Below are positions 63,618 through 64,000 of a stretch of DNA of 64,000 nucleotides, piece after piece. The DNA comes from Exilibacterium tricleocarpae (GTDB taxonomy: Bacteria > Pseudomonadota > Gammaproteobacteria > Pseudomonadales > Cellvibrionaceae). Under the pieces are notes generated by a model. That model was not told the origin of the DNA and did no database searches. It saw only the letters and a list, made by a program, of their open reading frames with translations. The translations under genes and the position numbers were made by a program. Numbering within the stretch: the stretch's first letter is position 1; each line of letters begins with the position of its first letter. Location: the NCBI RefSeq assembly GCF_007004655.1, contig NZ_ML660103.1, positions 1 through 64,000 of the forward strand, written 5' to 3'.

Positions 63618-64000
63618 AAACTGATTTTTGCCTGACCGGTGTCACCACGGAAATGTTCGCCGACTGGGTTGTCGGTGACAAGCCGCTGGTGGTGTTACTG
63701 CCGATCGGCTCGGTGGAACCTCACGGACCTCATCTCGGATTACTGACCGACACGATTATTTCCCAGGCGAGTGCAGAGAGAGCGGCCGCGCGGCTCAACG
63801 CTCAGGATATTGTCGCCGTGATTGCCCCCGGTATCCCCTATGGTGTTACCGACTGTGCCGCCGGGTTCGCCGGCGCGGTGAGTATCCCCAAGTCGGCGTT
63901 AGTGGCTTATATCGAGGCTGTGATAAACGGCTTTCTCGCCAACGGCACGGATCATGTCTGCGTTATCAATAATCATCTCGAGCCCGATCAGTATGCGGCG
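63614..64000 (+). CDS. Creatininase-family amidohydrolase, N-terminal part (cut by window edge)
   Basis: 129 codons from ATG 63614 run off the window. The metal-site motifs are LLPIGSVEPHGPHLGLLTDT (Glu, His, Asp) and NNHLEPDQ (His and Glu). The family hydrolyses small cyclic or formyl amides. In this operon it could remove the formyl group of N-formylkynurenine or act on an anthraniloyl intermediate. Confidence 0.82.
   Translation, partial: MKTDFCLTGVTTEMFADWVVGDKPLVVLLPIGSVEPHGPHLGLLTDTIISQASAERAAARLNAQDIVAVIAPGIPYGVTDCAAGFAGAVSIPKSALVAYIEAVINGFLANGTDHVCVINNHLEPDQYAA

Overview
The window reads as a GC-rich chromosomal stretch of a free-living, probably marine, gammaproteobacterium. The gene set (FAN1-type nuclease, CreA, intracellular PHA depolymerase, rhombosortase, UrtABCDE plus urease, class-B-like PutA, tyrosine and kynurenine catabolism) fits the Cellvibrionales/Halieaceae side of the class; that placement is inference from gene content. 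No rRNA, tRNA or CRISPR was seen. The only classical mobile element is the end of an IS5-family insertion cut by the left edge.

Layout: 1-0.9 kb holds the IS end, two long palindromic repeats and little else. 0.9-5 kb is a FAN1 nuclease plus iron-sulfur helicase DNA-repair pair. 5-16 kb carries single genes: a TonB-like secreted repeat protein, a methyltransferase, phaZ, creA, a DnaJ-related protein, a short threonyl-tRNA synthetase preceded by a threonine-codon leader peptide and terminator, a DEAD-box helicase, and a radical-SAM DNA-repair pair with a LexA box. 16-34 kb is a nitrogen-scavenging block: porin, urea ABC transporter urtABCDE, urease ureD-A-B-C-E-F-G, and on the opposite strand a transporter-fused hybrid kinase with a LuxR-type response regulator. 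The urease operon is interrupted by three copies of a MITE-like palindrome. 34-44.7 kb is mixed: a small secreted protein behind a sigma54-type promoter, phosphoesterase, second DEAD-box helicase, glpD, thioesterase, cupin, rhombosortase, aldehyde dehydrogenase and a metallo-beta-lactamase-fold hydrolase. 45-49.7 kb is a membrane AraC regulator followed by an operon of c-type cytochrome, cytochrome-c-peroxidase-like protein and a beta-helix/cytochrome c fusion, the best candidate for an undescribed system. 49.9-64 kb is amino-acid catabolism: Lrp/ald, Lrp/putA, phhB, a maiA remnant, hppD, a MarR regulator, then kynA, a kynureninase-like gene, an asparaginase-like half protein, an aminobenzoate/benzoate-CoA ligase and a creatininase-family protein cut by the right edge.

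How the parts work together: a porin, a high-affinity urea importer and urease would turn external urea into ammonia, with the kinase/regulator pair at the 3' end as the likely controller. The right-hand 14 kb would feed alanine, proline, tyrosine/phenylalanine and tryptophan into central metabolism, the tryptophan branch apparently leaving through an anthraniloyl-CoA type intermediate. The most informative non-coding signals are a textbook-style threonine attenuator, a family of hairpin elements whose arms differ between copies yet stay self-complementary, and two genes that seem to lack any ATG/GTG/TTG start in the expected place and instead have an ATC behind a Shine-Dalgarno sequence.
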